A stretch of DNA of 64,000 nucleotides from Bacteroidaceae bacterium (GCA_017467885.1 JAFUKC010000015.1:1-64000); one strand, 5' to 3'; positions 37,912 through 46,908 are shown, numbered from the stretch's first letter. Numbers and translations: made by a program. The notes: generated from the letters alone by a model not told the origin.

Positions 37912-38493
37912 ATGAAACTTGCCGTAGCCACAAAACCGACATTTTTTATTGAGGAGGACAAAATAATTACCCGCCTGTTTGAAGAAGATCTCGACTATCT
38001 TTTTCTTGACAAGGCCAACCCCCACCCGCAATATATCGAAAGGTTACTGAACCTTATACCAAAGAAATTTCACAAACGTATATTCACATGTAACGACCGT
38101 CTGATGCAGGATTACAATCTTGCCGGAGTATTTTTTCCATCAGGTTCGGTAAGGCCACAGCAGAAAAACGGCAAACAGGTGGGATACGCCGACAACCTGC
38201 AACAGTTGCGCGAGCTTAAGGAAATATACAATATCATTTGTTTCGGCCCGTTGGGACGCACTTTTCACCAAAGTGCCGAACTTAACGAGTATGGAAAAAA
38301 AATGATAAACAAGCATGTATGGGCCTTTGGCGATTTGGATGTAGGCAACCTCAAGCGTCTGTCAAGCTATGGTTTTGGTGGAATTGTACTCGACAATCAA
38401 GTGTGGGACAAATTCGATTCATGCCGTTCGACCGATTACAGCGAGTTGATTGAAAGTTTCAAAAGAATACAGAAAATCGCAAAGAAATTATAA
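37912..38493 (+). CDS. Thiamine-phosphate synthase-like (ThiE/TenI fold) protein
   Basis: A 193-residue small TIM-barrel protein of the ThiE/TenI group. It begins MKLAVATKPTFFIEED at 37912. 'ANPHPQYIERLLNLIP', 'RIFTCNDRLMQDYNLAGVFFP' and 'HVWAFGDLDVGNLKRLSSYGFGGIVLDNQVWD' follow the strand-helix order of the fold. The usual ThiE pyrimidine and phosphate motifs are weak, and no other thiamine gene is near, so real thiamine-phosphate synthase activity is doubtful. prs follows 92 bases later with its own promoter. Confidence 0.65.
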   Translation: MKLAVATKPTFFIEEDKIITRLFEEDLDYLFLDKANPHPQYIERLLNLIPKKFHKRIFTCNDRLMQDYNLAGVFFPSGSVRPQQKNGKQVGYADNLQQLRELKEIYNIICFGPLGRTFHQSAELNEYGKKMINKHVWAFGDLDVGNLKRLSSYGFGGIVLDNQVWDKFDSCRSTDYSELIESFKRIQKIAKKL

Positions 38494-38523
38494 ACAAACC
38501 ATTATTTTCTTAAAAAAGAAAAG

Positions 38524-38531
38524 TAACTTTG
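38524..38531 (+). promoter_or_regulatory. -7 box of prs
   Basis: TAACTTTG followed by CAACAG, about 54 bases before the prs ATG. Confidence 0.6.
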
Positions 38532-38585
38532 CAACAGAAAAAGGAAAAACACAATTAATAACATAACACCTTAAAACAAATCAAC

Positions 38586-39521
38586 ATGAAGAATACCCCT
38601 TATATGGTATTTTCGGGAACTAAATCTCGTTACCTCGCCGAAGAAATCTGTAAAGAACTCGGTTGCCAACTTGGCCAAATGAACACAACCTATTTTGCCG
38701 ATGGCGAATTTGCAGTTTCGTATGAAGAATCCATTCGCGGCAAGAATGTATTTTTGGTTCAGTCTACATTCCCAAACTCGGACAACCTCATGGAATTGCT
38801 GCTTATGGTTGATGCAGCCAAACGTGCTTCGGCAAAAAGTATTGTTGCCGTAATGCCCTATTTCGGTTGGGCAAGACAGGATCGCAAAGACAAACCACGT
38901 GTATCCATCGGAGCAAAATTGGTTGCCGACTTGTTGAGTGTTGCGGGTGTAAGTCGCATCATCACCATGGACCTGCATGCCGACCAGATTCAGGGATTCT
39001 TTGATATTCCCGTAGACCACCTGTATGCATCTATGGTTTTTGTTCCATATATTAATTCACTTAAGTTGGAGAACCTCGCTATTGCGACACCCGACGTAGG
39101 TGGTTCTAAACGTGCAAGCGCCTATTCAAAATGCCTTGGTGTTCCCTTGGTACTTTGCCACAAGACACGCGCAAAAGCAAACGTCGTCGATACAATGCAA
39201 ATCATCGGTGATGTAAAAGACAAGAACGTTATTTTGGTAGATGATATCGTGGATACAGCCGGTACAATTTCAAAAGCAGCCAATCTTATGATGGAAAACG
39301 GTGCAAAATCGGTACGTGCCATAGCGTCACACTGCATTATGTCGGGTAACGCATCGGAACGTGTACGCGAATCGGCATTGGAGGAGATAGTATTTACAAA
39401 CAGTATCCCCTATGACAAAGGTTGTCCCAAAGTAAAACAGTTATCCATTGCCAAAATCTTTGCAGAGTCTATAAACTGTGTATTGAATAACGAATCTATA
39501 AGCAAACAATACATCTGCTAA
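38586..39521 (+). CDS. prs: Ribose-phosphate pyrophosphokinase
   Basis: A 311-residue enzyme (EC 2.7.6.1) that makes PRPP from ribose-5-phosphate and ATP, for nucleotide, histidine and NAD synthesis. 'YFGWARQDRKDKPRVSIGAKLVADLL' is the flexible catalytic region, 'MDLHADQIQGFFDIPVDHLYA' the divalent-metal and regulatory segment, 'VILVDDIVDTAGTI' the PRPP loop. Length is standard. Its stop shares one base with the start of the next gene (TAATG), so the two are coupled. Confidence 0.97.
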   Translation: MKNTPYMVFSGTKSRYLAEEICKELGCQLGQMNTTYFADGEFAVSYEESIRGKNVFLVQSTFPNSDNLMELLLMVDAAKRASAKSIVAVMPYFGWARQDRKDKPRVSIGAKLVADLLSVAGVSRIITMDLHADQIQGFFDIPVDHLYASMVFVPYINSLKLENLAIATPDVGGSKRASAYSKCLGVPLVLCHKTRAKANVVDTMQIIGDVKDKNVILVDDIVDTAGTISKAANLMMENGAKSVRAIASHCIMSGNASERVRESALEEIVFTNSIPYDKGCPKVKQLSIAKIFAESINCVLNNESISKQYIC

Positions 39522-40204
39522 TGAAGAGTATTCTTTCAATATTTACAGCAACACTTTTGTTGTTGTCATGCAATAATTCCACTTACAAAATAAGTGGAAT
39601 TATTGATGAACCGCAGTACAACGACACCGTCTATCTGGGCTATTCGAACGACGGATACAATTTCATTGCAGTAGACAGTACCATAACAACCGACGGCAAA
39701 TTTGAATTCGGCGGAAATATTGATGAGAGTAAAATCTATTACATAAGTTATATTGGTGAATTCGGGCCTGCACATATTCTATTCATATTGGAACCGGGAG
39801 AGATTTCAATGGAGATAGGCCGGGACTATTATCGGGTGACAGGTACTCCGGACAACGACCTGAACCAAGATATAGACGATGTAATGTTTAAATACGTCGA
39901 CGATATACTTCAGGCACAGGAGGTATTGAACGATTCGTTGGCAAGCGACAGCACCATATCACAGGCACGTTTGAGTTGCTATGTTGCCGAGACGGAAGCA
40001 AAACTCTACATCAAGAAAGTTATAACCGAAAATATAAAGTCGCTGACCGCATTACTTCATCTTGTAACCTTTGCCGAATTTTTCACAACAGAGGAACTTA
40101 ACAAACTAATCGAACATATTCCCGAGGAGAACAAAGACCGCGACAACAATCCGTTATTCGATATACTTTCCGAGATACAATATGAACGACAAGACACAGA
40201 ATAA
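39521..40204 (+). CDS. DUF4369 domain lipoprotein
   Basis: A 227-residue exported protein. Lipoprotein signal MKSILSIFTATLLLLSC puts the lipidated Cys at residue 17, then a DUF4369 beta-domain ('YKISGIIDEPQYNDTVYLGY', 'STITTDGKFEFGGNI', 'EPGEISMEI'). In other Bacteroidales this domain precedes a thioredoxin-like domain, but here the rest is helical and acidic with no CxxC, so it is the short, redox-free form. It overlaps the prs stop by one base. Confidence 0.8.
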   Translation: MKSILSIFTATLLLLSCNNSTYKISGIIDEPQYNDTVYLGYSNDGYNFIAVDSTITTDGKFEFGGNIDESKIYYISYIGEFGPAHILFILEPGEISMEIGRDYYRVTGTPDNDLNQDIDDVMFKYVDDILQAQEVLNDSLASDSTISQARLSCYVAETEAKLYIKKVITENIKSLTALLHLVTFAEFFTTEELNKLIEHIPEENKDRDNNPLFDILSEIQYERQDTE

Positions 40205-40257
40205 CAAGAGATTGTGTATCAAAAGACTATTAAGTTATAAACAGAGCCTTAAAATAA

Positions 40258-40291
40258 AATTATGCTTCGGTCCATCGGCCGAAGCATAATT
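40258..40291. terminator. Hairpin terminator between DUF4369 and panB
   Basis: Stem ATTATGCTTCGG / CCGAAGCATAAT, loop of eight bases, A/T-rich flanks on both sides (one bulged base). It probably serves both converging genes. Confidence 0.75.
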
Positions 40292-40332
40292 TATTTTGTC
40301 ACAACTGTTTGGCTACTATACGACAGCACCTA

Positions 40333-41154
40333 TCAGTATTGTTCGCTCTCGTTAGGAAAATCACACTCCTTAACATCGCAAATATAATTGCCCACAGCAT
40401 CACTTATTACAGTGTGCAAATCGGCGTAACGACGAAGGAATCGCGGAGTGAAATCGGCTGTCATTCCAAGCATATCGGTAGATACAAGTACCTGACCATC
40501 CACATCACCACCTGCACCGATACCAATAACAGGAATTGTAAGTTCACTTGCAACCTTCGCGCCCAATACCGCAGGAATCTTCTCAAGCACAATTGCAAAG
40601 CAACCGGCCTCTTCCAATAATTTTGCATCACGACACAATTTGGCAGCCTCTGCCTCATCCTTTGCACGCACAGTGTATGTTCCAAACTTATTAATACTTT
40701 GAGGTGTAAGACCAAGATGTCCCATAATAGGAATACCGGCATCAAGAATCTTGCGAATAGAGGGAAGAATCTCCTCACCACCCTCAAGTTTCAGAGCATC
40801 GGAGTGCGACTCTTTCATTATGCGTATGGCATTTTTTACCGCTTCATCGGCGTTCACCTGATATGTTCCGAAAGGCATATCGGTAACTACAAGTGCACGT
40901 TTTACACCACGAACGACCGATTTGGAGTGGTATATCATTTGGTCGAGTGTAATGGGCAATGTAGTTACGTTACCGGCCATCACATTCGAAGCCGAGTCGC
41001 CAACAAGTATTATATCGACACCGGCACCGTCAATTATCGATGCAATTGTATAATCATAGGCAGTAAGCATTGCAATCTTCTCACCCTTGCGCTTCATCTC
41101 TATAAGACGATGCGTTGTCACCTTACGTGTATCCTCAACAAGATATTTTGACAT
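40333..41154 (-). CDS. panB: 3-methyl-2-oxobutanoate hydroxymethyltransferase
   Basis: A 273-residue TIM-barrel enzyme (EC 2.1.2.11) that adds a hydroxymethyl group to 2-oxoisovalerate, the first step of pantothenate synthesis. '[30 protein letters not shown]', '[11 protein letters not shown]', 'LKLEGGEE', 'GHLGLTPQS' and '[16 protein letters not shown]' are all family signatures, including the Mg ligands Asp and Glu. Length is normal. A possible -7 box TAACTTCG lies at 41218-41225. panC is not in the window. Confidence 0.96.
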   Translation of the reverse strand: MSKYLVEDTRKVTTHRLIEMKRKGEKIAMLTAYDYTIASIIDGAGVDIILVGDSASNVMAGNVTTLPITLDQMIYHSKSVVRGVKRALVVTDMPFGTYQVNADEAVKNAIRIMKESHSDALKLEGGEEILPSIRKILDAGIPIMGHLGLTPQSINKFGTYTVRAKDEAEAAKLCRDAKLLEEAGCFAIVLEKIPAVLGAKVASELTIPVIGIGAGGDVDGQVLVSTDMLGMTADFTPRFLRRYADLHTVISDAVGNYICDVKECDFPNESEQY

Positions 41155-41301
41155 AATATAATATTCCTACAGATGTTTTAGATTATTAAAAAGTGCCAAA
41201 CGTCACTGAAATCGACGCGAAGTTACAGCAAATTTATCAAGAAACACCATTCTTTCTTGAAAAAAAAGCGTCAAAAAGCTTATTGCTTCAAATTATTGTT
41301 G

Positions 41302-41309
41302 TATCTTCG
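41302..41309 (+). promoter_or_regulatory. -7 box of the tRNA-Gly gene
   Basis: TATCTTCG, 20 bases before the mature 5' end. Confidence 0.6.
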
Positions 41310-41328
41310 CACTGTTTTCATAGTGGAT

Positions 41329-41401
41329 GCGGTAGTAGCTCAGTTGGTAGAGCATCAGCTTCCCAAGCTGAGGGTCGCGGGTTCGAGCCCCGTTTACCGC
41401 T
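41329..41401 (+). tRNA. tRNA-Gly (anticodon CCC)
   Basis: A complete cloverleaf of 73 bases. Acceptor GCGGTAG pairs with TTACCGC (one G-T), D stem GCTC/GAGC, anticodon stem TCAGC/GCTGA with loop TTCCCAA giving CCC at 41362-41364, and T arm GCGGG-TTCGAGC-CCCGT. Discriminator T, and no encoded CCA. It has its own -7 box and an intrinsic terminator, so it is a single-tRNA unit. I see no integrase or partial tRNA duplicate beside it. Confidence 0.95.
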
Positions 41402-41447
41402 CAAACAAAAAACAGCAATTTTCATTCAAGTTGCTGTTTTTTGTTTG
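41402..41447 (+). terminator. Terminator of the tRNA-Gly gene
   Basis: 17-bp stem, 41402-41418 with 41431-41447, followed by TTTTTTG. It starts one base after the tRNA. Confidence 0.88.
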
Positions 41448-41490
41448 TTTTTTGTTTGTGCGTTTTATATAAATCTTCTCTTCCAATAAT

Positions 41491-41521
41491 TTGCCGATTT
41501 TAGCAATAATATCTACCTTTG
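41491..41521 (+). promoter_or_regulatory. Promoter of the AspT-type transporter gene
   Basis: TTG at 41491-41493, 20-base spacer, TACCTTTG at 41514-41521, leader of about 85 bases. Confidence 0.72.
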
Positions 41522-41614
41522 CATGCAAATTTTATATAAAATTCAGAAATAAAATTTAAAGTCTGTAATTGAAAAACAAGTTAATCTTTAAATACTATTA
41601 CACATTTATTTGCA

Positions 41615-43282
41615 ATGGATTGGTTACATTCACTTTTCTTAGGGGACGGTATTGCCCACACAGTATTGGTGCTGTCGTTGGTTATTGCCGCGGGTGTTAT
41701 GTTAGGCAGAATTAAAATCGCCGGTGTCTCTATCGGTGTCACATGGATTTTGTTTGTAGGTATCGCAGCCGGACATTTCGGCATGACGGTCAATCACGAC
41801 ACACTGCATTTCATTAAAGAATTCGGTTTGATTCTTTTTGTATTTTCCATAGGTTTGCAGGTGGGACCCGGTTTTTTCTCCTCCTTTAAAGAAGGAGGTT
41901 TAAAGATGGTCGGATGTGGAGCCGCAGTGGTTGCTCTTGGTGCCATTACAACCTACGTTATTCATCTTATAACAGGTACACCTATAACAACAATGGTAGG
42001 TGTTATGTCCGGAGCAGTAACCAATACCCCCGGACTTGGTGCAGCACAACAGGCCTACACCGATGCAACAGGTATAAACGACAACACTATTGCCCTTGGC
42101 TATGCAGTAGCCTACCCGCTTGGTGTCATTGGAGTGATTCTCTCGCTTATTGCAATACGTTTTATTACAAAGGTTAATTTCAGCGAGGAGAATAAAGCAC
42201 TCGAGGATATGCGCGGAGAACAGACTAATGTTGAACGTCTTTCGGTTGAGTTTACAAACACAGCTTTGCAAGGACAGACAATATCTCATGCTCGCGAATT
42301 GATTAAGAGACAGTTTGTAATTTCGCGTATAATGCACCACGATGGAAGTATAACCATAGCCGATGGTGAGAGTCCTTTGAAATTGGGCGAAAAATTACGT
42401 GTTATTTGTTCTCCCGAAGACAGTGAGGCAGTTTCGGTTTTCTTCGGCCAAAGAATTGAGATAAGCAAAGAAGAATGGGGTACATTCGGCGAATCACAGG
42501 TGCAACTTGTGTCGAGACGTATAGTTATCACAAAGCCCGAAATAAATGGCAAGAAATTCTCCGACCTGCGTTTACGCACAAAGTATGGCATCAATATCAC
42601 ACGTGTAAATCGTGCCGGTATCGACCTTATCCCTTATCAAGGTATGGAGTTACAGATGGGCGACAGAGTGATGGTTGTCGGCAATGAAAGTGCAATAGAG
42701 CAGGTTGCCAATGTATTGGGTAACTCGCTGAAGAAACTGCGCGAACCGCAGTTGCTGACAATATTTTTCGGTATTGCACTTGGAGTTTTATTAGGTTCTA
42801 TTCCATTAGTGAATATTCCGCAACCGGTAAAATTGGGATTGGCAGGCGGCCCGCTTATCGTAGCCATCCTTATCGGACGCTTCGGTCCGCATTTCCATTT
42901 GGTTACCTACACCACAATGAGTGCCAACCTTATGTTGCGTGAAATCGGCCTTGCAATGTTCCTTGCAGGTGTGGGAATTGGTGCCGGTGACGGATTTATA
43001 GATGCAATTGTAAACGGTGGTTACAATTGGATTGGATACGGATTCATCATCACCGTATTGCCGGTTATGCTTGTAGGGTTGTTTGCCCGTCTTAAATTGA
43101 AGATGAATTACTACACTTTAATGGGCCTTATTGCCGGTAGCACAACCAACCCACCTGCACTTGGATACTCAAACACAGTATCGGGAAATGATATGCCTGC
43201 GCTCGGATACGCTACCGTATATCCTGTTGTAATGTTCCTACGGGTACTTGTGGCACAATTGCTGGTTCTTATGGTAATATAA
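41615..43282 (+). CDS. YidE/YbjL-like transporter of the aspartate:alanine exchanger family
   Basis: A 555-residue inner-membrane transporter. Two hydrophobic AspT-type halves (about residues 15-185 and 380-555) flank two RCK_C/TrkA_C regulatory domains (about 200-290 and 300-370). Each half repeats the family pattern: 'IKEFGLILFVFSIGLQVGPGFF' with 'GAVTNTPGLGAAQQA', and 'LREIGLAMFLAGVGIGAGDGFI' with 'AGSTTNPPALGYS'. It belongs to TC 2.A.81. In Bacteroidales such carriers are thought to move dicarboxylates or amino acids, but the substrate here is unknown. The palindrome at 43314 follows its stop. Confidence 0.9.
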   Translation: MDWLHSLFLGDGIAHTVLVLSLVIAAGVMLGRIKIAGVSIGVTWILFVGIAAGHFGMTVNHDTLHFIKEFGLILFVFSIGLQVGPGFFSSFKEGGLKMVGCGAAVVALGAITTYVIHLITGTPITTMVGVMSGAVTNTPGLGAAQQAYTDATGINDNTIALGYAVAYPLGVIGVILSLIAIRFITKVNFSEENKALEDMRGEQTNVERLSVEFTNTALQGQTISHARELIKRQFVISRIMHHDGSITIADGESPLKLGEKLRVICSPEDSEAVSVFFGQRIEISKEEWGTFGESQVQLVSRRIVITKPEINGKKFSDLRLRTKYGINITRVNRAGIDLIPYQGMELQMGDRVMVVGNESAIEQVANVLGNSLKKLREPQLLTIFFGIALGVLLGSIPLVNIPQPVKLGLAGGPLIVAILIGRFGPHFHLVTYTTMSANLMLREIGLAMFLAGVGIGAGDGFIDAIVNGGYNWIGYGFIITVLPVMLVGLFARLKLKMNYYTLMGLIAGSTTNPPALGYSNTVSGNDMPALGYATVYPVVMFLRVLVAQLLVLMVI

Positions 43283-43313
43283 TATTTATATAACTGCTTC
43301 ATATATAAAAATC

Positions 43314-43329
43314 TACAGTTTAAACTGTA
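43314..43329. repeat. 16-bp perfect palindrome TACAGTTTAAACTGTA
   Basis: Self-complementary site at the boundary between the transporter gene and the CotH fragment. It may be an operator or a rearrangement scar. Confidence 0.4.
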
Positions 43330-43779
43330 CACAAAAACATTTCCGGAACTCCCGAGCCTAACGGCCCCAACAGTTGGTATACATACAAGGAAAAAAATGA
43401 TAACAAATGGTACTGTGGCCCGGCGTGGGATTTTGATTATAAATCTTATATTCCGGAAACTGCCGGCAGATGGATAAACAGCAAGACTATATACATGCCG
43501 ATGATGTTTAAATATCCTCCGTTTAAAGCAGAGCTATACAAACAATGGAAGATACTTCAACCCTTATTGCCCGAACTTATAGAATTCATCAACGAAGAGC
43601 ACGAAAAACTACGACGTTCGGCACATCTTAATTGGGAAATGCACGAAATAAATCTTATAGAAGACAACAGAAGAGAAAATGGTGATGAATTCATTCCATC
43701 AGACGATGCTGTAAAAAGAATGATAGAATATTTGGAGTTGAAATGGGACTTTATTTCAGCCAATATAGAAAATCTATAA
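43324..43779 (+). pseudogene. 3' fragment of a CotH-kinase family gene
   Basis: Reading frame 43324-43779 is open but has no upstream start. Its translation 'EPNGPNSWYTYKEKNDNKWYCGPAWDFDYKSY' is the characteristic C-terminal core of CotH-type surface proteins (GP-x-WDFD with the catalytic-like aspartates), and 'LLPELIEFINEEHEKLRRSAHLNWEMHEI' matches the helical end. The N-terminal half is missing, cut at or just after the transporter gene. An ATG at 43495 could still yield a 94-residue remnant. No promoter is seen. This is a decayed relic of an exported CotH-like protein. Confidence 0.8.
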
Positions 43780-43854
43780 TAGGACACTACTTACAACAAG
43801 ATTAATATTGCACAAAAGAATAGATTATTTTATTTTTTATTAACCGTTAGACTA

Positions 43855-43884
43855 TTGTTATTCGCCACGAAGTTTCTACCTTTG
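43855..43884 (+). promoter_or_regulatory. Promoter of the glutaredoxin-like gene
   Basis: TTG at 43855-43857, 19-base spacer, TACCTTTG at 43877-43884. Confidence 0.72.
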
Positions 43885-43913
43885 AACGAAACAAAAAAGA
43901 AAACTATATTGAG

Positions 43914-44174
43914 ATGAAAAAATTACAGATTTTTTATCAGGAACGTTGCCCGTTCTGCAAGCGTGCTTTCAATTATATTGACGAATTGAAGGAGGAGAAC
44001 GAAGTTTTCCGGCTTATCAACCCGGAATGTATCGAGGAGACCATGCAGATTGATTATGCAAACTCTTTCGACTACTATTATGTACCTACATTCTACGTCG
44101 ATGGAGAAAAAGTTCACGAAGGCGGAATAACCAAGAACGAGGTAAAGAAAATTCTTAACTCCTTGTTGGAGTGA
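43914..44174 (+). CDS. Glutaredoxin/thioredoxin-like protein
   Basis: An 86-residue thiol-redox protein with active site CPFC ('YQERCPFCKRAFNYI', Cys12 and Cys15) and the cis-proline segment 'YYVPTFYVDGEKVHEGG' near residue 60. Size and the CPxC-Lys pattern fit a glutaredoxin-like oxidoreductase of anaerobes; there is no signal peptide, so it is cytosolic. The DUF4405 membrane protein follows after 34 bases, so the two are probably one operon. Confidence 0.85.
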   Translation: MKKLQIFYQERCPFCKRAFNYIDELKEENEVFRLINPECIEETMQIDYANSFDYYYVPTFYVDGEKVHEGGITKNEVKKILNSLLE

Positions 44175-44208
44175 CAACTACACGACAAACTGAAAAAAAA
44201 CAACAGAG

Positions 44209-44634
44209 ATGAAGAATATTTTTATAATAGATTGGTGGTTGGTGTTTACTTTTACGGCAACTGCAATCTCGGGGTTCGTGCTTCATATTGCAGGACATTT
44301 CTGGAGCCATGCAACATGGCACTATTGGGCTGTATGCCACACATTGACAGCCTTGCTGTTTATTTTTTCGGGAGTATTGCATATTAAAACACACTGGGGA
44401 TGGTATAAAAACCTACTTAAGAGAGGAATCGGCAATAAAAGCCGAATAACATTGTGCCTCACATTTATATTTGCAATTGCATCGGTCACAGGAATTGTAC
44501 TGCTAAACGTAGAGGGAGGCAATTCAAAAATGGGAATATGGCACTACAAGATAGGAATCATATTATCACTTATTGCTATATGGCATCTTATCAAACGATT
44601 TCCGATACTGCTGAAAAGCATAAATAAACAATAA
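44209..44634 (+). CDS. DUF4405 membrane protein (cytochrome b-like)
   Basis: A 141-residue protein with four membrane helices. Histidines are placed as heme ligands would be: 'GFVLHIAGHFW', 'ATWHYWAVCHTLTALLFIFSGVLHIKTHWGW' and 'MGIWHYKIGIILSLIAIWHLIKR'. It matches DUF4405, thought to be a small b-type cytochrome-like domain. With the glutaredoxin-like gene before it, it may take part in electron flow at the membrane. Heme binding is inferred from histidine spacing. Confidence 0.8.
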   Translation: MKNIFIIDWWLVFTFTATAISGFVLHIAGHFWSHATWHYWAVCHTLTALLFIFSGVLHIKTHWGWYKNLLKRGIGNKSRITLCLTFIFAIASVTGIVLLNVEGGNSKMGIWHYKIGIILSLIAIWHLIKRFPILLKSINKQ

Positions 44635-44684
44635 GAAGCAGCTGTTTAAAATTCCACAATATCTTTCGGCATTTTCATCTTTAT

Positions 44685-45047
44685 ATGAAATACATTGCAC
44701 AATTTACAGTCATATTGACAATAACATTCATTGGAGAAGTGTTGAACCGCACAATACCGCTTCCTATTCCGGCCGGTATCTACGGAATGATTATTTTATT
44801 TATTCTGCTTGTAAGCGGGATACTGAAACTGTCGCATGTTAAGGAGAGCGGCAAATTTCTAATTTACATGATGCCACTTATGTTTATTCCTGCAACAGTA
44901 GGGCTCATGGATTCGTGGGGAATAATGCAAGAGTTTTTAACGGCAATAATTGTTATTTCATTGCTGTCGACGGTAATAGTGTTGGCCGTTGCAGGCAGGG
45001 TGACACAATACATCATAGGACGCAAACAGAAAGGAGGCAGGGAATGA
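44685..45047 (+). CDS. lrgA: CidA/LrgA family protein (holin-like)
   Basis: A 120-residue membrane protein with four hydrophobic segments. 'FIGEVLNRTIPLPIPAGIYGMIILFILLVSG' and 'SGKFLIYMMPLMFIPATVGLMDSW' are family signatures. LrgA/CidA proteins form holin-like oligomers that affect murein hydrolase export and lysis, or export metabolites such as pyruvate. Its stop overlaps the lrgB start by four bases (ATGA), so the pair is coupled. Confidence 0.92.
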   Translation: MKYIAQFTVILTITFIGEVLNRTIPLPIPAGIYGMIILFILLVSGILKLSHVKESGKFLIYMMPLMFIPATVGLMDSWGIMQEFLTAIIVISLLSTVIVLAVAGRVTQYIIGRKQKGGRE

Positions 45048-45736
45048 AAGAGATGTTAAGCGATTCGCAATATTTCGGACTCATCTTAAGCCTTGGTGCA
45101 TACATTGCAGGATTGCTTCTGAAGAGGAAATACAAACTATTTATCTTTAATCCGTTGCTTATTGCAATAGCACTTACTATAACAATACTTGTTATTTTGG
45201 ATATCGACTACCAATCGTACAACAGCAGTGCAAAATACCTCGGTTATCTGCTTACACCGGCTACCGTTTGCCTTGCAATTCCGCTATACGAGCAATTTGC
45301 AATGCTGAAAAAAAACCTTACAGCAATACTCATTGGTATCTCTTCGGGAGTAATAACAAGTTGTGCAACAATTTTTGCAATGTCGCTGATATTTCGCTTG
45401 GGACACGTCGAATATGTTACACTATTGCCTAAATCCATTACCACAGCCATTGGTATTGGATTATCCGATGAACTAAACGGATACATTGCCATAACTGTGG
45501 CCGCAATAATGATTACCGGATTGTTCGGTAATATTGCAGGTGAATTCTTATGCCGTATAACAGGTGTCAAGCACCCTGTTGCAAGAGGTATAGCAATTGG
45601 AACTTCGACACATGTCATGGGAACAGCCAAAGCCATGGAGTTGGGCGAAATTGAGGGTGCCATGAGCAGCCTGTCGGTAGCAGTTGCCGGAATAATAACG
45701 GTTGTTGCAGCTATAATCTTCGAAGGACTTATATAA
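45044..45736 (+). CDS. lrgB: LrgB family protein
   Basis: A 230-residue membrane protein that partners LrgA. The start at 45044 is used because it overlaps lrgA by ATGA and has a strong AAAGGAGG just upstream; the frame extends back to 44915 inside lrgA but that is out-of-frame shadow. 'LLPKSITTAIGIGLSDELNGYIAITVAAIMITGLFG' and 'GIAIGTSTHVMGTAKAMELGEIEGAMSSLSVAVAGI' are diagnostic. Complete, family length. Confidence 0.93.
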   Translation: MKEMLSDSQYFGLILSLGAYIAGLLLKRKYKLFIFNPLLIAIALTITILVILDIDYQSYNSSAKYLGYLLTPATVCLAIPLYEQFAMLKKNLTAILIGISSGVITSCATIFAMSLIFRLGHVEYVTLLPKSITTAIGIGLSDELNGYIAITVAAIMITGLFGNIAGEFLCRITGVKHPVARGIAIGTSTHVMGTAKAMELGEIEGAMSSLSVAVAGIITVVAAIIFEGLI

Positions 45737-45772
45737 AATAATGCGAGAGATACCTCTCGCATTATTTTATAT
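45731..45772. terminator. Bidirectional terminator, 18-bp perfect stem
   Basis: Arms 45731-45748 and 45755-45772, between the converging lrgB and nadA genes, overlapping the lrgB stop. Confidence 0.88.
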
Positions 45773-45777
45773 AAGAA

Positions 45778-46770
45778 TCACTTTCCTATTTTTGCAGAAA
45801 TTTCGAGCATGCGTTCTATTGGCAGCTTCGCACGTTCCCGCAATGTACCATCAAGTTCAACTGTGGGCCATTCATACTTAAGTGTATTGTATATCTTCTC
45901 CAATGTATTAAGGCGCATATAATTGCACTCGTTACATGCACAGCTACCGGTAAACGGAGGTACGGGAATAAATTTCTTCTGCGGGCATCGTTTTTGCATC
46001 TCATGCAGTATTCCACTTTCGGTTGCTACAATAAATGTCGTACAATCGTCTTTCTGTGCAAAAGAGAGAATTGCCGCAGTGGAACCTACAAAATCGGCAA
46101 GGGCAAGTACCCCACTTTTGCACTCGGGGTGAGCAAGAACTTTTGCATCGGGATTAGCACATTTCAACTCCACTATTTTCTCGATAGAGAACTCCTCGTG
46201 TACATGGCAACCGCCATTCCACAACATCATCGAGCGACCGGTTATTGCATTCAGATAGTTTCCCAGATTCTTATCGGGAGCAAATATAATTTTTTCATCC
46301 TTCGGAAAACTCTCAACCACCTCACGGGCGTTAGACGAGGTAACGACAATATCGGTGAGTGCTTTCACAGCCGCCGAAGTATTTACATAGGCAATCACTT
46401 TGTAATCGGGATGCTCTTCTTTGAATTTTGCAAGTTCCTCGGCCGGACAGCTGTCGGCAAGCGAACAACCGGCATTCAAGTCGGGAATAAGCACCTTTTT
46501 ATCGGGGCAGAGAATCTTGTTCGTTTCGGCCATAAAATGTACACCGCACATCACAATTATATCGGCCGATGTCTTCTCGGCCTGTTGCGCCAACGCAAGA
46601 CTGTCACCAACAAAATCGGCAACATCCTGTACCTCGCCACGTGTATAATAATGTGCAAGTATAACCGCATTCTTTTCCTTGCACATACGGCGGATTTCGT
46701 TTCTCAAATCAATATCACCGGAAACGGGCTCATTAACGTAGCCCACTTTCTCCCATTCCGAATTTATCAT
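45778..46770 (-). CDS. nadA: Quinolinate synthase
   Basis: A 330-residue [4Fe-4S] enzyme (EC 2.5.1.72) that condenses iminoaspartate with dihydroxyacetone phosphate in de novo NAD synthesis. Cluster cysteines occur in 'IIVMCGVHFMAET', 'LWNGGCHVHEEF' and the C-terminal 'GSCACNECNYM'; 'HPECKSGV' is also conserved. Length is normal. A perfect -7 box (46804-46811) lies upstream. nadB and nadC are not next to it. Confidence 0.96.
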   Translation of the reverse strand: MINSEWEKVGYVNEPVSGDIDLRNEIRRMCKEKNAVILAHYYTRGEVQDVADFVGDSLALAQQAEKTSADIIVMCGVHFMAETNKILCPDKKVLIPDLNAGCSLADSCPAEELAKFKEEHPDYKVIAYVNTSAAVKALTDIVVTSSNAREVVESFPKDEKIIFAPDKNLGNYLNAITGRSMMLWNGGCHVHEEFSIEKIVELKCANPDAKVLAHPECKSGVLALADFVGSTAAILSFAQKDDCTTFIVATESGILHEMQKRCPQKKFIPVPPFTGSCACNECNYMRLNTLEKIYNTLKYEWPTVELDGTLRERAKLPIERMLEISAKIGK

Positions 46771-46803
46771 AATAAAAACTATTGTTTATTGTAACCTGCA
46801 GTG

Positions 46804-46811
46804 CAAAGGTA
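46804..46811 (-). promoter_or_regulatory. -7 box of nadA
   Basis: TACCTTTG on the minus strand, 33 bases before the nadA ATG. Confidence 0.6.
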
Positions 46812-46908
46812 ACACATTTTCTCAAACGCCTATCTTCACATTTCATAAAAGATGTGATAAAATGATGACCTAATTATAAACTGTTTTAAAAAGCATATAA
46901 AACAGTCG

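Noticed and set aside
37912..38493. True thiamine-phosphate synthase
   Set aside because: The fold matches but key ThiE motifs are weak and no thiamine genes are near, so only the fold is claimed.
41329..41401. tRNA-Gly as an integration site for a mobile element
   Set aside because: No integrase, no partial tRNA copy in the window and ordinary neighbours on both sides.
41193..41489. Open frames of 98 and 71 codons across the tRNA-Gly gene
   Set aside because: They read through the tRNA and its terminator; the tRNA explains the sequence.
45994..46794. 266-codon frame antisense to nadA
   Set aside because: nadA is certain; the antisense frame exists because of codon bias and has no family match.
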